The notes under the pieces were generated by a model. That model ran no database searches. It saw only the letters and a program-made list of their open reading frames with translations, and had not been told where the DNA came from. Made by a program: the position numbers and the translations under genes. This document shows positions 1 to 17,009 of a stretch of 64,000 nucleotides of DNA, one piece after another (position 1 is the stretch's first letter; each line of letters begins with the position of its first letter). The stretch is from Chaetoderma sp. LZ-2023a (lineage: Eukaryota > Mollusca > Caudofoveata > Chaetodermatida > Chaetodermatidae), in the NCBI GenBank assembly GCA_034401795.1, contig CM067369.1:142429057-142493056 (forward strand). The letters are read 5' to 3'.

Positions 1-261
1 CTATGAAGAAAGCAATAGCATAAACATTTTTGTACCCATCCATCTTAGTGCAAGAGGTAATAATGCAACTAGAGGAATGCTGATTATGATGGTGGGGAAA
101 CACTGTATGTTTTTGTTTGAACTTGAAAACGAGGCCTGAATATGGTTACGTTGACACAACTGACAACTATTGCCCTACCGTTGACACACGTCGCTAGATT
201 GTCATTAATGGTGTCTGAAAACGAAGTTTAACATCTGTGCACGAGTTTGAGACTGTCATTA

Positions 262-1287
262 TTAATACCGGGTATATCCACCTTGTGCCTGGATGACGGC
301 CTGGACACGACGTCTCATGCTGGTCACCAACCGACTGATACGCCATTGTGGTATTCGTTGCCATTCAAGATGGAGTGCGTCTGTTAATTCCTGTAGGTTC
401 TGCACAGGAGGATCCCTCCTTCTCACCATGTTTCCCAGAATGTCCCAGATATGCTCAATAGGGTTCATGTCAGGGGACCTTGCTGGCCATGGTAGGGTTT
501 CGATGGCATTCTGGCGGAGGTATTCATGCACAGCTCTAGCACGATGTGGTCGGGCGTTGTCATCCATGAATATAGGGTGGGTTCCAGGTGCCTGATTTAC
601 AAAATGAGGGACCACAACTCTATCCAGTATGGAATCTTGATATCTTTGTCCATTTAGTGTTCCAGGTACAGTCAACAGATCCAGCTTACAATCAAATGAG
701 ATGCACCCCCATATCATAACGGAACCTCCACCAAATGGAACTTCTTCCATGATGTTACGTTGGTCGTACGCCGTGCGTCTGGACCTCCATACATGAGTTC
801 GACCATCTGTGGCATGAAGCAGGAACCGACTTTCATCGGACCAGTGTACCCATCTCCAGGATCTCATGTTCCAGTGTCTTCTTTCGTTGCATCACATCAG
901 ACGCTCCTCTTTGTGGTGTGCAGTGAGGAGAGGACGTCTGACAGGTCTCCTAGCTTTCATGCCAGCAGCATACAGGCTCCTTTTGACGGTAGACATTGAC
1001 ACTCTTTTGCGCGTTTCCCATTGCTGGCTGAGCACTCTGCTGTTGGTGAATGGAGATCTCCTAACAAGGCGTACTAGGGCTCGATCATCACGGGCAGTAG
1101 TCTTCTTCGGTCTTCCAGATCTAGGCCTGTCCTTCACCTCGTTAGTTTGCCAATGTTTTGCAATCAAACGACTGATTACAGTATGGTTAATGTTCAGCTG
1201 TCTGCCAATCTCTCTGCATGACATACCAGTGGTATGCATGCCTATGATTTGCCATTTCACACGATCACTTAACCTTCGTCTTGCCAT
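262..1287 (-). pseudogene. Tc1/mariner-type transposase, DD34E, one internal stop
   Basis: This is a cut-and-paste DNA transposase of the Tc1 group, about 341 codons long, which is full length for the family. The N-terminal part (1287-892) is a paired-like helix-turn-helix region followed by an RSGRPKKTT linker resembling the GRPR hook. The C-terminal part (867-262) is the catalytic domain. The first Asp is in HWSDESRF, the second in FMDDNARPH and the Glu in MNPIEHIWD, with exactly 34 residues between the second Asp and the Glu. Both parts are in the same frame and are separated only by an in-frame TGA at 892-894, so the gene is one nonsense change from open. Possible diverged terminal repeats sit at about 24-37 and 1512-1526 (TTTTTGTACCC against TTTTTGTCCCC), which is weak evidence for the element ends. 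Confidence 0.93.
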
Positions 1288-1853
1288 AGCTGTTCACAAT
1301 CAAGAGCTAATTCTCTCTGTACAAATAAACCACGGTCATGAACACAAAATTCCTAATCTTGTCGCCTAAATCTGTATGTAATGTTCTACACCTCAAACTG
1401 GACTTTTACATAACTGAACACGTGTGCTGTTTCCCGCCACGCACGGACATCAAGCGGCGTGAAGTCATGCATGCATGTGCATTTCGTACTTGGAATTATG
1501 TCAGCTAACGCGGGGACAAAAAGTATGGCAGCCTAGTTGTACCATCATGTTTCTACGTTCTATTGTTTTTGCTGGTGCTTAACTTTTGCACAGGTGTATA
1601 TATATTGGCCTGAAATCCATTGTTGCCTCAAGCAGTAATTGATTTCAATCAAATAATTTTCAAAAAATCCCAAACAATATTTCTCACATAGTCTAACATC
1701 TGTAAAATATTTTATTAGGCCTACGTGACCGATATTGGCTGTGGGGGGTGAATTTTTATCACGTGAAATGTTTAGAAAAAAACATCATGAGACAGGAATT
1801 CTCTCAAATTGACACGTGCCGCCCTCCCCTGTGTGTTTTAAATTTGCCACTAT
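1288..1853. other. Non-coding flank of the Tc1 element
   Basis: No gene is visible. The first ~240 bp probably belong to the Tc1 element downstream of its start codon and up to the putative terminal repeat near 1512-1526. The remainder is AT-rich sequence without recognisable features. Confidence 0.4.
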
Positions 1854-1863
1854 GACTGCCGTG

Positions 1864-2100
1864 CCTGCCCTGTAGGTGGGGCTTAGAATACACCTTCTGT
1901 ATCCTCTGCGTGTCGTAAGAGGCGACTAAAGGAGGTAAGGGTGAGGTAACCCTGACAGAAACCTCGAGTGCTGAAGACGGAGGTTCCAGGCCGCACGGCG
2001 CACTCTAATAAACCATGGATCCACGCACTTAACGCTTATGATCATGTCGATAGTCACTTACAGGACTGGCGGTATGATCAGCGAACGAAAAGAAGAAGAA
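1864..2100 (+). mobile_element. SINE-like retroposon with 10-bp target duplication
   Basis: A 237-bp non-coding insertion is flanked by identical GACTGCCGTG direct repeats at 1854-1863 and 2101-2110. It ends in an A-rich AAAAGAAGAAGAAG tail, the hallmark of target-primed reverse transcription. GGTTCCAGGCC near 1985 is a near match to a Pol III B box (GGTTCRANNCC). The stretch CGTGTCGTAAGAGGCGACTA is a motif I associate with invertebrate retroposons, from memory only. Confidence 0.7.
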
Positions 2101-2323
2101 GACTGCCGTGTGACGCGTGACGCCTGCCTTTGTCTGTTTCCTAGATTCGTAAGCGTTCTTGCTTTGGGTCAGTTTCTGTGCATAGCATGGGCTATATAGA
2201 ATCGTGTACCCTGCAGCTTGGAATGTGGTGCGGATGGCTCAGTCCGGTGCAGGCCAACCCGGGTTGCCTGGGTACGAAACGGCCCAATCTGAGATGCTCC
2301 AAGCACATCCCGTTGTTGCATAG

Positions 2324-2502
<179 letters not shown>

Positions 2503-4353
2503 TAGCCACTAAAGAGAATTTTCCATAAAAGTGCTTAGTGCGCATGCGCATCATCTGAGATAGCTCGTGCACGCTATGTGCATTAGTATATGGGGAATGG
2601 CATGCCTATGTATAAGGTTACCTGTATTATATAATTTCCTTAAATACGGGCCAGTTGCATCTTGGTATGAATCAAAACCAGAATTCGTCAAGAACCGCGA
2701 ATCTCTTTACAGAATTAAAATCCGTCCAGAACTGGCGGAAATATCAAATAAACAAGAATAGGCTTTCTAATAACTTCTAAGTTGAGATAAATCGCCATCG
2801 CGCGTGTATCGGTAGGACGTCGTAGTTACGTATGCCTTCTCCATAAGACCGGCGCTGATTGGTTGAGCATTGCGGCGGTGAAGTTGCCAGTTAGTATAAA
2901 AGGAACCTTTCCACCAGCTATTCTTTACAGTCTTCTCGGATGGGACTTTAAACTGAGGTCCCGTCACACAGTGCCCATCACTGTGTGAACGTGAGCTAGG
3001 GTTAGGTAGGCAAGAAATTTCGGCATTGTCAAAGTAAACCGGATGCTGAATGGATCCCTCCTCGGATGGAACCACGCAACATACAGATTACAAAACCAAA
3101 ACCAAATTGCTAGAATTAGAATCTTTCGGAATTTTCGAGGGGACTATGGAGGGATGTAACCCGGATGACTGATCGAGTTCGTCCTCGGACGGACACAGTC
3201 ACCATACGGGCTACCTAACCAATCAAAATCAAACAAGTGCGCGCTGGTGCCTGCTCGGATGATGGCCAGAAGACCAAATGGGTCCCAGGACCCGAAAGAC
3301 CCCACACCCCAACCTCCCCTCTCCCCCCAAAGGGGCCGGGAGGTCTCTGACCTAAAGCCCCCCCCCCCTTGCATCAGGTCATAAGACCGTACGCACCTCC
3401 CCCGACCCAACACCTACCCCATCCCTTACCCACCCCTGTTAGGTCCAGGTTAGGCCATCCCCATTACACACGCCCAAGCATGAGGAGCAAAAAAAAAAAA
3501 AAAAAGCCATGGAAAAGAACAGCAACATGAGACAAAATCGAGAGACAACGATCAACACACACACACACACAGAGAGAGACACAAGCTAATGCACAAACCG
3601 ACGTCACAAGAATTCACAAGAATTCAACAGAAACCATAAAGGTCAGGCGTGAGTCTAGACCCTAGCATTGGGAACTAGCATATAAACGCCTCAAATATTA
3701 CAACACACACACACACAGCTATTCTTCAATCAGTCTTCTCGGATGGGACTTTAAACTGAGGTCCCGTCATACAGTGCCCATCACTGTGTGAACGTGAGCT
3801 AGGGTTAGGTAGGCAAGAAATTTCGGCATAGTCAAAGTAAACCGGATGCTGAATGGATCCCTCCTCGGATGGAACCACACAACATACGGATTACAAAACC
3901 AAAACCAAATTGCTAGAATTAGAATCCTTCGGAATTTTCGAGGGGACTATGGAGGGATGTAACCCGGATGACTGATCGAGTTCGTCCTCGGACTGACACA
4001 GTCACCATACGGGCTACCTAACCAATCAAAATCAAACAAGTGCGCGCTGGTGCCTGCTCGGATGATGGCCAGAAGACCAAATGGGTCCCAGGACCCGAAA
4101 GACCCCACACCCCAACCTCCCCACTCCCCCCAAAGGGGCCGGGAGGTCTCTTACCTAAAGCCCCCCCCCTTGGGTGCATCAGGTCATAAGACCGTACGCA
4201 CCTCCCCCGACCCAACACCTACCCCATCCCTTCCCCACCCCTGTTAGGTCCAGGTTAGGCCATCCCCATTACACACGCCCATGCATGAGGAGCAACAAAA
4301 AAAAAGCCATGGTAAAGAACAGCAACATGAGACAAAATCGAGAGACAACGATC

Positions 4354-4850
<497 letters not shown>

Positions 4851-4967
4851 GCTAATGCACAAACCGACGTCACAAGAATTCACAAGAATTCAACAGAAAC
4901 CATAAAGGCCAGGCGTGAGTCTAGACCCTAGCATTGGGAACTAGCATATAAACGCCTCAAATATTAC

Positions 4968-5204
<237 letters not shown>

Positions 5205-5217
5205 CTATTCTTCAGTC

Positions 5218-5494
5218 AGTGGTGGCGGCTTGGTGTAGTGGCTGGCACTCATGATTACTTAACTGGAAAACCTCGTCCGTGCCTGAGCTGTGCACTATCT
5301 CACCGTTGTTGGAAACATGGGCAATCTCCTTCGCTCCTTGCCTCGCTCTAACCAGTAGTATAAATGGGTACCAGGGTAAAAACTGGGTGGGTTACCAATA
5401 ATGTACTGAAATAAAAACAGCCTATATATGGCGTGAATGGGACCTGGGATCAGGGAATCAATAGACGCCAATCAAACCAATAACTTCTTCACTG
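5218..5494 (+). mobile_element. tRNA-derived SINE with 10-bp target duplication
   Basis: A 277-bp insertion is flanked by TTCTTCAGTC at 5208-5217 and 5495-5504. Its head, GGCTTGGTGTAGTGGCTGGC, contains TGGTGTAGTGG, which fits a Pol III A box. A central conserved-looking block follows (near ATAAATGGGTACC, about 5360). I recognise the class but not the family. Confidence 0.72.
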
Positions 5495-5504
5495 TTCTTC
5501 AGTC

Positions 5505-8870
<3,366 letters not shown>

Positions 8871-9111
8871 AAATCATTGAATAGACTTATATTTTTAGGT
8901 CACCAAATCAAATCTTGTAAGTCCGTAGATCACGAAATTGCTATAGACAGGCATACTGGTGACACAAATTCTTGGGATGAGACCATTGTATTTAATGTTT
9001 GTGACAATGGTCGCATGGCCCCACTGGAACGATTGAGTTCCACCGGCCTTAGGAGCCAGTTTTTGTTACCCGTAGGGCAGTCTCGTATAGGATCCATCAC
9101 CCCGAGACTGG

Positions 9112-11006
9112 ATGCTAACCAGCGTCATCGTTCGTCGTGCACTTACAGCATGGCGAGTCGACATGATACACCGGAACGGCCCGACACTACCCCCACGAGC
9201 TAAATTGGCGCCAGATGTGTGGCTCGAAGAACATAGTGAGCTCAGTTCTATACCATCTCCATGTAGCGACGACTCCCTCGATCAAGCGGTATCGTCATAC
9301 GATGGATTTTCAGCTCACATGCTCACTGACTATGCCAGAAATTCTGTGGAATCAACAACACCGCAATATAACCTGTTTTCGCCTGTCAGTGACAGCACCT
9401 TTCGGGATGCCTCACAAGCGGGAAGAGAGCTTAGAACTATATCGGATGTCTGCGACAGGCCACCCCCATCAGGGCCGAATCATGGACGACCCCGACAATG
9501 ACCCGATTATGGGCATCTCAATAATCCTTCAGGCTACTATCATTCACCCGTGTCATCTACGGAGACCATATGGCCGGGTGACAATCCATATTACAGACAA
9601 CCTCCCGCACCACCACCCCTTCTAGCGCAATGCTCTGCTCAAGGGGAACACTGTGGCATTATCTGGAGGAATCAGCACCACCGTTTTGCCGGTATATCAG
9701 TCACGCTACACATCACGACCGTCAGCTGACTGCACCACCACCATATGAGGAATATCAGCCCTCACCTCGGGGAGAACGTCCACATAATCTTCACAACGTC
9801 CCGCCTCCCGTCCATAGACCCATGCCAGTCTATGGCTCTACACCCGGGCCAGACTCATTGAATTGGAGTATGCATGTCCTCGCTCCTCGGCATCGGCATC
9901 GACGGGAAACACTAACACCGCCACCACCACCACCTGCACAACGACCAGCTTCACAATACTCGTCAGATTCTCAGATACCTACACCACCCGGATTTCAGCT
10001 GCTTCATTCTTCCCGCGGTCTTGGCCGAGTCATTCTCCCTCCCGAATTTAGCAGGGATGATGACTGGACCAATTACAAAATCCAGTTCGAGATCATGTTG
10101 GACTAACTGCTGGAACGACCAACAAATGGGTGAATATCTTGCTGCAAAGCTTTCCAGAAAAGCCCTTCAAGTTCTTGCGGATCTTGGAACTGATGACACA
10201 CCAACTTACACTCAATTGGAACGAGCATTGACGGAGCGATTTGGCGACACAGCTCTCGGAGAAACTAGTCATCTTCAACTCAAGAATCTTAGACGATACG
10301 CGGGAGAAACTCTTCCGGAGTTAGCTAGCCGAATCAGGAGGCTAGTCATGCACGCATATCCGAGCACCAATACGGAAGGCGTGATCCATCTGCATCTCGA
10401 CACTTTTATCGATGCATTAAGCAGTGAACCCGCCCTGAAAGAAAATTTATTTCTAGGCGACCACGGTAGTTTGGCCCAAATAACGGCAACTGCGGTCCGT
10501 ATAGAAAACTTTCTGGAGTGGGAAAAGAGTAGGCGACGTCAACTCCATCCTATCAATGAGATAGAGGGTGCAGCTATCCCTCCACCCGCTAATGCTCCCC
10601 CAGTTCATCGACACCAACCAGACATACATCACCACCACCAGCTATACAGAATTCCAATCAGAATCAAGCGCCTGGAGGAAGGGGGCGTGCCCATAGAGGA
10701 AGCTACAATGGGGCCCCCAGGTGCGGGAACCAGTGCAACAATAACAACGCCAACATGAAAGAATGGATAGATGAGATCAACAAACAGATCTCCATACTAA
10801 CAAATTTAGCTACGACACTTAGCACCAATCTCGCCACCATACAGTTTAGGACAACAAACATCACCAGCACCGCACCGCCACCAAACACCTGTTTCGGATG
10901 TGGTCAGTCAGGCCATTGGAGGGAGCGGTGTCCTAACCGGCCTCCTTCCACCACGCCTGCTCCTGACCACAGCACACCGCAACCAGAGAAGCAGTCAAAC
11001 TCCTAA
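9112..11006 (+). pseudogene. Ty3/gypsy-like Gag, frameshifted
   Basis: This is the structural Gag polyprotein of an LTR retrotransposon, now spread over several frames. A Pro- and His-rich N-terminal region (about 9112-10000) leads into a capsid-like domain. The start of that domain (SRDDDWTNYKIQFEIMLD) is read up to 10106, and it continues in another frame from about 10105 to 10758 with helices around ALQVLADLGTDD, LTERFGDTA and LKNLRRYAGETLPELASRI, typical of retrotransposon gag. A third frame (10755-11006) carries a single CCHC zinc knuckle, CFGCGQSGHWRERC. At least two frameshifts break the gene. It lies directly upstream of the protease remnant on the same strand, as expected for a gag-pol order. 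Confidence 0.85.
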
Positions 11007-11516
11007 GGGCACCGAATCAGAGAAAGCCACCTTGGTGCCCATATCCACTTTCCAGCTCAACTGCGACCTTCGTACAACAACGTTCAGTGGCCAACATTCA
11101 TCTACCTAAATCAATTTGTACACCGACACCCAAATGCACGGCTTCACATCAGCATTGCCATGCCCCTCTTTCTCCACACATAACAAGCCTTCTTTCCTAT
11201 GTAAAACGGCAGTGGTAGGTTGTAACACCTCCGCTGAAACAACGTTTTCGCAAGCACCACGCCCCGCCACCAAGACACCAAATTATCGGTGTCCTTTGGT
11301 GATATGCAGAACACCACCCCATCCAGCATCATCTCCCGCATCCACAGACAGCAGCGACTCGGGAGAAGCGGTTCACTCCACCTCATAGATTCGCAAGCGC
11401 CGACGTAAACAGGGAAAAACATGGCCATGGCGGCATCACTGTTTCTTCTGTGCTTCACCAAAACATCCCATGAAGCATTGTAATGGCTTGAACAGGTACA
11501 GCTCATCTGTCATCTC

Positions 11517-11945
11517 GTGCGCACTGCTGTCTACACCAATACAGCATACCCGGAAACAGCAACAACTCCATCACCATTGCTACCCCCAGCTCCGCCTTCA
11601 CTGCAGCCCTCACAGCAGCGACGACGACGAACTGGCCCTTTCCTCACTCAGCCATCCACCACATTAAGAGAAGCAATTGGGAAACAGTCAGATTACATAC
11701 AGAGTGATTCCGCTCCAACGCCATTGTCACAGATGGCATCATTGGAAACTCTTCCACAGGTACACCGCAAAGTAATATACAAATGTGCCTGTCTGGTTAG
11801 TGGCATTTCAACCAGTGCCACCGTCGACACTGGTGCTTCAATCACAGTATTTAACCAGCGCTTATATGAGAGCATCCCATCCCAACTTTTCTGTAGCAAA
11901 TTCCTACTCGTGACTGATGACAATGTTGGCATCTTGTTCTCTTAA
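11517..11945 (+). pseudogene. Retroviral-type aspartyl protease fragment
   Basis: About 142 codons. A Pro/Gln-rich linker is followed by the signature VDTGASITVFNQRLY, which contains the DTGAS catalytic motif of a pepsin-like retrotransposon protease. This domain acts as a dimer to mature Gag-Pol. The frame ends at a double stop near 11,943 soon after the flap region, and no reverse transcriptase follows on this strand. The element is therefore truncated here and the adjoining pol fragment is in the opposite orientation. Confidence 0.85.
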
Positions 11946-12598
11946 TAATATTGACTGTTATTACGTGTAGATGATGTATGTAGATTTAGCTGTTTCCGTA
12001 TGATGTCGGGAAAAGGGAAAAGGGAGGACCGTTGGACAAACGTTCCTCCCGTGATGCGTACTGTAGATGGCTGTAGTGCATTCCTTATATCTTTTTGATC
12101 AGTTCTCCCGTAACTAGATAAGAAGGTGTGTGCAGGAGATTTGCCGGCTGTTGTCTGTTGATGATAATGTTGTTGTCGGAATGTCCAGGCTGCTGTATGA
12201 TGCCAATGTTATAAGCGAAGTGGGCGCATTCCAGTTTTCCATGCCGGTGAATGCCAAGTCTGTTGTTATTACGGGAGGTGAGGGTTTGCAGGAGATATTA
12301 TTTCTCCTGTAATTTGTGCGGGAGGAATTGTTGTGGGAATTTTTATGAATTAATTAATACTGGTAGGTGGTGCTAATGCTATTGTTGCCGATGTTGAATG
12401 TCTCTGTTATGCTGAGTATAAACGAGGAAGTTTGTGATCACGCGCAATAATGAATTGACGTATCCAGCCTCGAAGGCGGGTGTGTTATGTAGGTGTTGAC
12501 GTTCGGTCCGTTGTGTGATGTCCTGACTGCTCACGGGGGAGTATGGTCGGCCAATTGGATGGGGTGGCCTTTGGAGAGGGGGATGTGGTCATCTCCCA

Positions 12599-13267
12599 TT
12601 ACACGAGGGTTGGTGTCCTGTCATAGTTTTTAGACACCGGGAAAATTTGTGCCGAGAGTCTGCTGAACAGGCTGCCTCCCTGGCCACCGTGAGGGGTAGT
12701 GTTGGTCGGTGCGGTGCGGGATGCCACCTCCTGTGTTGCAGCAGTCACCCTCATATCTGAAGATTGACGGTCAACAGACGATGAGTGGAGTGTGAAATGG
12801 ACTGGGCCGGTGATGTCCGAACTTGGTGTATCGATAAGGGACGCGAATTGGAGTGATGGCTGGGGTGGGACTCTTGAAAAGGGTGTTCCTTGGAGGGAGT
12901 GTGATTTCGCGTTTTTGGGAATTGGTCGGGTACACCTTGTTGTACAGTTTTGCGGTTCTAGATACGCCAAGGCTTCATCCAGCCTCTTCACTTCCATGCT
13001 ATTCACCATATGTTCCACCCCACAGGAAGCATGGCTTGGGTCAGCCTCAGCTTCTGCTTGTGGTAACTCTATGATGGGGAGCATAGCATGAAGTGGGTGG
13101 GAATGGGAAGAGATCGGAGGAACAACATTTCCATCCGGTCCCTTGGACAAAACAAACACAAAATTCTTCAGATACGACTTCCCAGATCGAGTAGACCCAC
13201 GCTGAGGAGGGAGAGGGCGAGTACGTATCTCGTCATCGTCGTCAGCGTTAGCCGCTTGTTCACCCAC
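12599..13267 (-). pseudogene. Post-integrase tail of gypsy pol
   Basis: A 222-codon Pro/Ser-rich frame lies just downstream of the integrase on the same strand. It begins with an acidic run (NADDDDE) and a basic RSGKSYLK segment, the kind of low-complexity extension found after integrase in gypsy elements. No enzymatic motif is visible. It is assigned from position and composition only. Confidence 0.45.
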
Positions 13268-13406
13268 GTTCTGGCTTGGTAGAAGTGGGGCTGAACTGGC
13301 ACCATTGTGCTCTGCGCTAACCGTGGGAATACTAATTTCCGTAGAAATATCTGTCTGGGTACCGGTGTCATGAGAAACGCCCAGTCCGAGCTCTGGTGCT
13401 GGGTCG

Positions 13407-15030
13407 TCACTGACTTGGTTTAAGCTGATCGAAGTGGATGACTGAGGTCAGGCCATCCGAAGCACGGATACGGTATGTCACATCCGACGTCTTACCTACT
13501 ACCACATAGGGGCCTTTCCACTGGTAACTCAGTTTACTTGGCACGTTTGCAGACCACCGTGAATCGTATACCCAAACCATCCTTCCTGCTTCATACGGAT
13601 CGCCATGCACCCTCGGGTCATGCTATGTCTTCTGCCGCCGGTGTGCAGTGGATAATGTTTCTCTCACTAAGTCGTGGGCTTGTTCTATCCTTTGCCGCAG
13701 GAGTTAAACATAGAGATCGTGAATTTTTCTCTCCTGGTATTCGAGGCATGGCTAGATCCAGGGGTAAGGCCAATTCACGGCCTAACATTAACTGAGCAGG
13801 GGTGTAACCCGTGCTGGAATGTACTGAAGTGCGGTAAGCCATGAGTACATACGGGAGCCATAGGTCCCAATCTCTACAATCAAGGAGTGTTTCTTTAGTA
13901 AGCATCTCCGCGAGAGTTCTGTTGAATCTCTCTACCATCCCGTCACTCTGGGGGTGGTATGGAGTCGTCCTTGTCTTGACGATATGGAACAATTTGCAGA
14001 GCTCTGATATGAGCCGGCTCTCAAAATTACTTCCTTGATCGGAGTGCAACTCATAAGGCATACCAAAGCGGCAGAACACATTGCTGGCCAAGACCTCCAC
14101 TACGGTGGATGCCTCTTGGTCCGGCAAAGCAAATGCTTCTACCCACTTCGTAAAATAATCTTGTAATACGAGGATGTATTTATTTCCATCATCCGTCGTA
14201 TTCAAGGGTCTGAGCATGTCGATAGCCACTCGCTCCCACGGTGCACCAACAATCTTAATTTGAGATGGTGCGATATGGTGTTGGCCAACAGCGCGTCTTT
14301 GGCATGGGATACATTTGGCAACCCATGCCTTGACATCATTGCGAATCCCGATCCAGTGAAATCTCAATTTGATATGGGCAACAGTCCTTTCCATGGCCAG
14401 ATGCCCGGCGTTATCATGTAGTTGTTTCAATATGAGTTCACGATAACTTTCCGGGACTACCAAACGGTTATTAATATATAGAACGTTCTTTATTAATTGA
14501 CATTCTTCGAACCGTCGGTAATAATATTTTGCCGTGGTAGATAGAGGTGTTACCGATTCCTTAGGAGGACGTACCCCCTCCTGGATCCACACGTATATAT
14601 TTTGTGTCTGTACATCTGTTGTTTAGTGGTGTGCGATTTTCTCTGGATTCCACTCTGTGCACCCCAATTCGGGGAACTCCGGAGATGGCTGTGCTGACTG
14701 TGTCATGGTGGCGGCCTTTTCTTGTTCAGGTTCCGTGCCGATTCTACTGAGGGCATCAGCGTTCCCATGCAATTTGCCAGGACGGTGAACAACGTTAAAG
14801 TTATAGGCATGCAGGGATTCCTGCTATCGCGCTACCTTGCCCTCCGGATTTTTCGAGTTCCTGAGCCACTGTAGTGAGGCATGGTCTGTACGGAGTGTAA
14901 AAGGATGACCGTACAGAAAGTGTTTATAATACTTGACAAAATGTGCATTGGTCCACACGATGCATGATGGCTTACGCGATGTGACATAACACTTTAAAAC
15001 GAGGCTGTTTTGAATGTTATGTGAAAACAA
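13407..15030 (-). pseudogene. Ty3/gypsy pol fragment: RNase H and integrase
   Basis: Read on the minus strand, 15030-14824 holds an RNase H piece (FTLRTDHASLQWL). After a stop come the HRPGKLHGNADALSR connection motif (about 14800-14750) and then a long open integrase frame (14592-13618). The integrase has the HHCC zinc module (H..H with CIPCQRR) and the DDE core: Asp in VAIDMLRPL, Asp in HSDQGSNFES, Glu in DGMVERFNRTL. A separate frame (13610-13407) gives the C-terminal GPY/F domain (KGPYVVVGKTSDVTYRI). Stops and a frameshift make it a pseudogene although the integrase core is intact. No reverse transcriptase is present upstream, where the CATCGTG repeats begin. Confidence 0.93.
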
Positions 15031-15072
15031 GGTAAATTTGAATAGATTATTGCCGACTACTAATTAAATGCT

Positions 15073-15680
15073 AACCATCGTGTAGACCATCGTGTAAACC
15101 ATCGTGCATCGTGTAAGTCATCGCATCGTGCATCATGTAAGCCTTCTTTCATTGCATCGAGCATCGTGTAAAGGTGCTCGTCCACTTTCACGATGTTAGA
15201 TATGATATATAACGAACTCTGACTGATCGTAGGCACACAAAAAATCTTGTACATCGGGCAATGTGCTACAATGTGCTACGAGTAAAGCACGGGTACACCA
15301 AGAATATGATACAAACTTTGTACTCAACACGATATTTCACGAACACAACACGTGCACATCACGATGACACATGATGTTGGCAAAAATTTTGAACATGTTC
15401 AAAAACTTTCGGCTGACCATGAACAAGCACGACCTGTTCAGGATGTGTCACGATGTATGTCAAGCTTATCGCGTGCTAAGGATGACATTACAAGAGTTTT
15501 TAGGCGATGTCAGAGCTCGTTATATATCGTGTTTAACATCGTGAAAGTGGGCGAGCACCTTAAGCCATCGTGCATCGTGTAAGCCATCGTGTATCGCGTA
15601 GACCATAGTGTAAATCATCGTATATTGTGTAAGCCATCGTGTAGACCATCGTGTAAACCATCGTAACATCGCATCATGCA
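15073..15680. repeat. CATCGTG short-repeat clusters around an inverted core
   Basis: Two clusters of degenerate 12-15-bp units (consensus CATCGTGTAA, about 15073-15140 and 15565-15680) lie in the same orientation. Between them lies an inverted repeat of ~53 bp, with arms 15172-15224 and 15509-15561. The interior also contains CACGATG and ACATGATG words. It abuts the truncated gypsy pol. Confidence 0.8.
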
Positions 15681-15699
15681 TCGCCTTTTCTACAGGGCG

Positions 15700-16560
15700 A
15701 TGAAATGATGGCCCTTCTAAACCATCATAGATTTCCTCTGCACCAGTCACTACGTCACACATGGACAACAACCACATTCGCCGTCATTCACCCAACTTCG
15801 CCCACATACAGCAAACCACACATATGGCGAAGAACGAAACGATAAAAATATCGTCAATTCATGCCATAAGGAACATCCCTCCCTTTAGAAGCGACACCAG
15901 CACAAATAATAACGGAATACGACAATCAAACACACGTAACCCAGATAACTTCCTTAAGAGAGTAAGATGACCGCAGACTGGCGTCAGTAAGCAAGTCGGA
16001 TTTTGCCACCGAATGCTGAGGCTCGATTACGGTCCGGTCCAAGAATTGCAGTAAGCTATGATGTCATTCACGCTCTAATTAACTCTGTCCCGCCATTAGG
16101 CTCGGCCGTAAGAGTGAAAGTTCGACTAAGTTATTACCGCAGACATTACCGCATTCCATGCATTCCATTCCAGCCGTAAAATATTCACAAGACATCACAG
16201 CGTTAGTATCATCAATAAACAAGGAGCCAAGCAAACTAAATATACCAATCAACAACACTGGAAACACGGACACTCAGATGATCTGTTCACAAATCTTCAA
16301 ACAACGGATATTGTAATATTGTATTGTGGCACGTTTTATGAGCTGTACTATACTAGTTTAGTGCATGTCTAGGTACGGCGAGGCTGATTCCTCCTATGGG
16401 AGATGATTGCTTGGTAGCCCGCCGGCTTGGTAAATGTAGATCATGGCCTAATAAGAGTGGTTCAGTAACTTGACCATTAAAAGGGGTGATCCTGCTTAAA
16501 CTGTAACATACAAAATGGTACATCTCACGACTGTTACACTTTTGACTAAAAATACTCTCC
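15700..16560. other. No recognisable gene
   Basis: Only short frames without family resemblance are seen. GCATTCCATGCATTCCATTC near 16150 is a minor local repeat. Confidence 0.4.
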
Positions 16561-16581
16561 AAGGTTTCTGAATTTGGCAGG

Positions 16582-16720
16582 GAACCGAACCCACAACTAG
16601 CGAAAGCGTCTAAGCAGCATAGCCCACAAACTCTTTCACCACACTAATGCCGCAAGACTGTGGTGGACGAGTTTGTGGGCTATGATGCTAGGTGCTTTCG
16701 CGGGTTGTGGGTTCGATTCC
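16582..16720. repeat. Inverted pair of tRNA-like/SINE heads
   Basis: Arms 16582-16633 and 16669-16720 are inverted copies of a tRNA-like stretch. The right copy ends in GGTTCGATTCC, a perfect B-box match, and the left copy carries the reverse complement of GGTTCGGTTCC. The predicted arms do not form a complete cloverleaf, so this looks like two SINE heads or tRNA pseudogenes, not a functional tRNA. Confidence 0.6.
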
Positions 16721-17009
16721 ATGGCAATGCCAACATACTGTAATGCCACGCCTACTTGTATAACTAAGGTTTCTGAAGTAACTCGTCCAGATTATTGCTT
16801 CATTTTTTTCTATATTAGGAAACACATATTACAACACTATTATCACCTCCTGGACGGCCACAGGATTTCCCCTACACAGGCACTATCTATGCCGGTATTA
16901 ATAATATACCCCCCCCACCCCACCCCAACCCACCCGATACCATTACGAGCTGATAGCGCATTCAGGATGTATTAATAAAAAAAACCGCAGATCATGCGGA
17001 TGGATTAAT

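Noticed and set aside
866..1369. 167-codon frame on the plus strand
   Set aside because: Antisense shadow of the Tc1 transposase.
9204..9222. TGGCGCCAGATGTG as a retroviral primer-binding site
   Set aside because: It lies inside the gag coding region and no LTR end precedes it.
12792..13091. Plus-strand frames opposite the gypsy pol tail
   Set aside because: Shadows of the minus-strand coding sequence.
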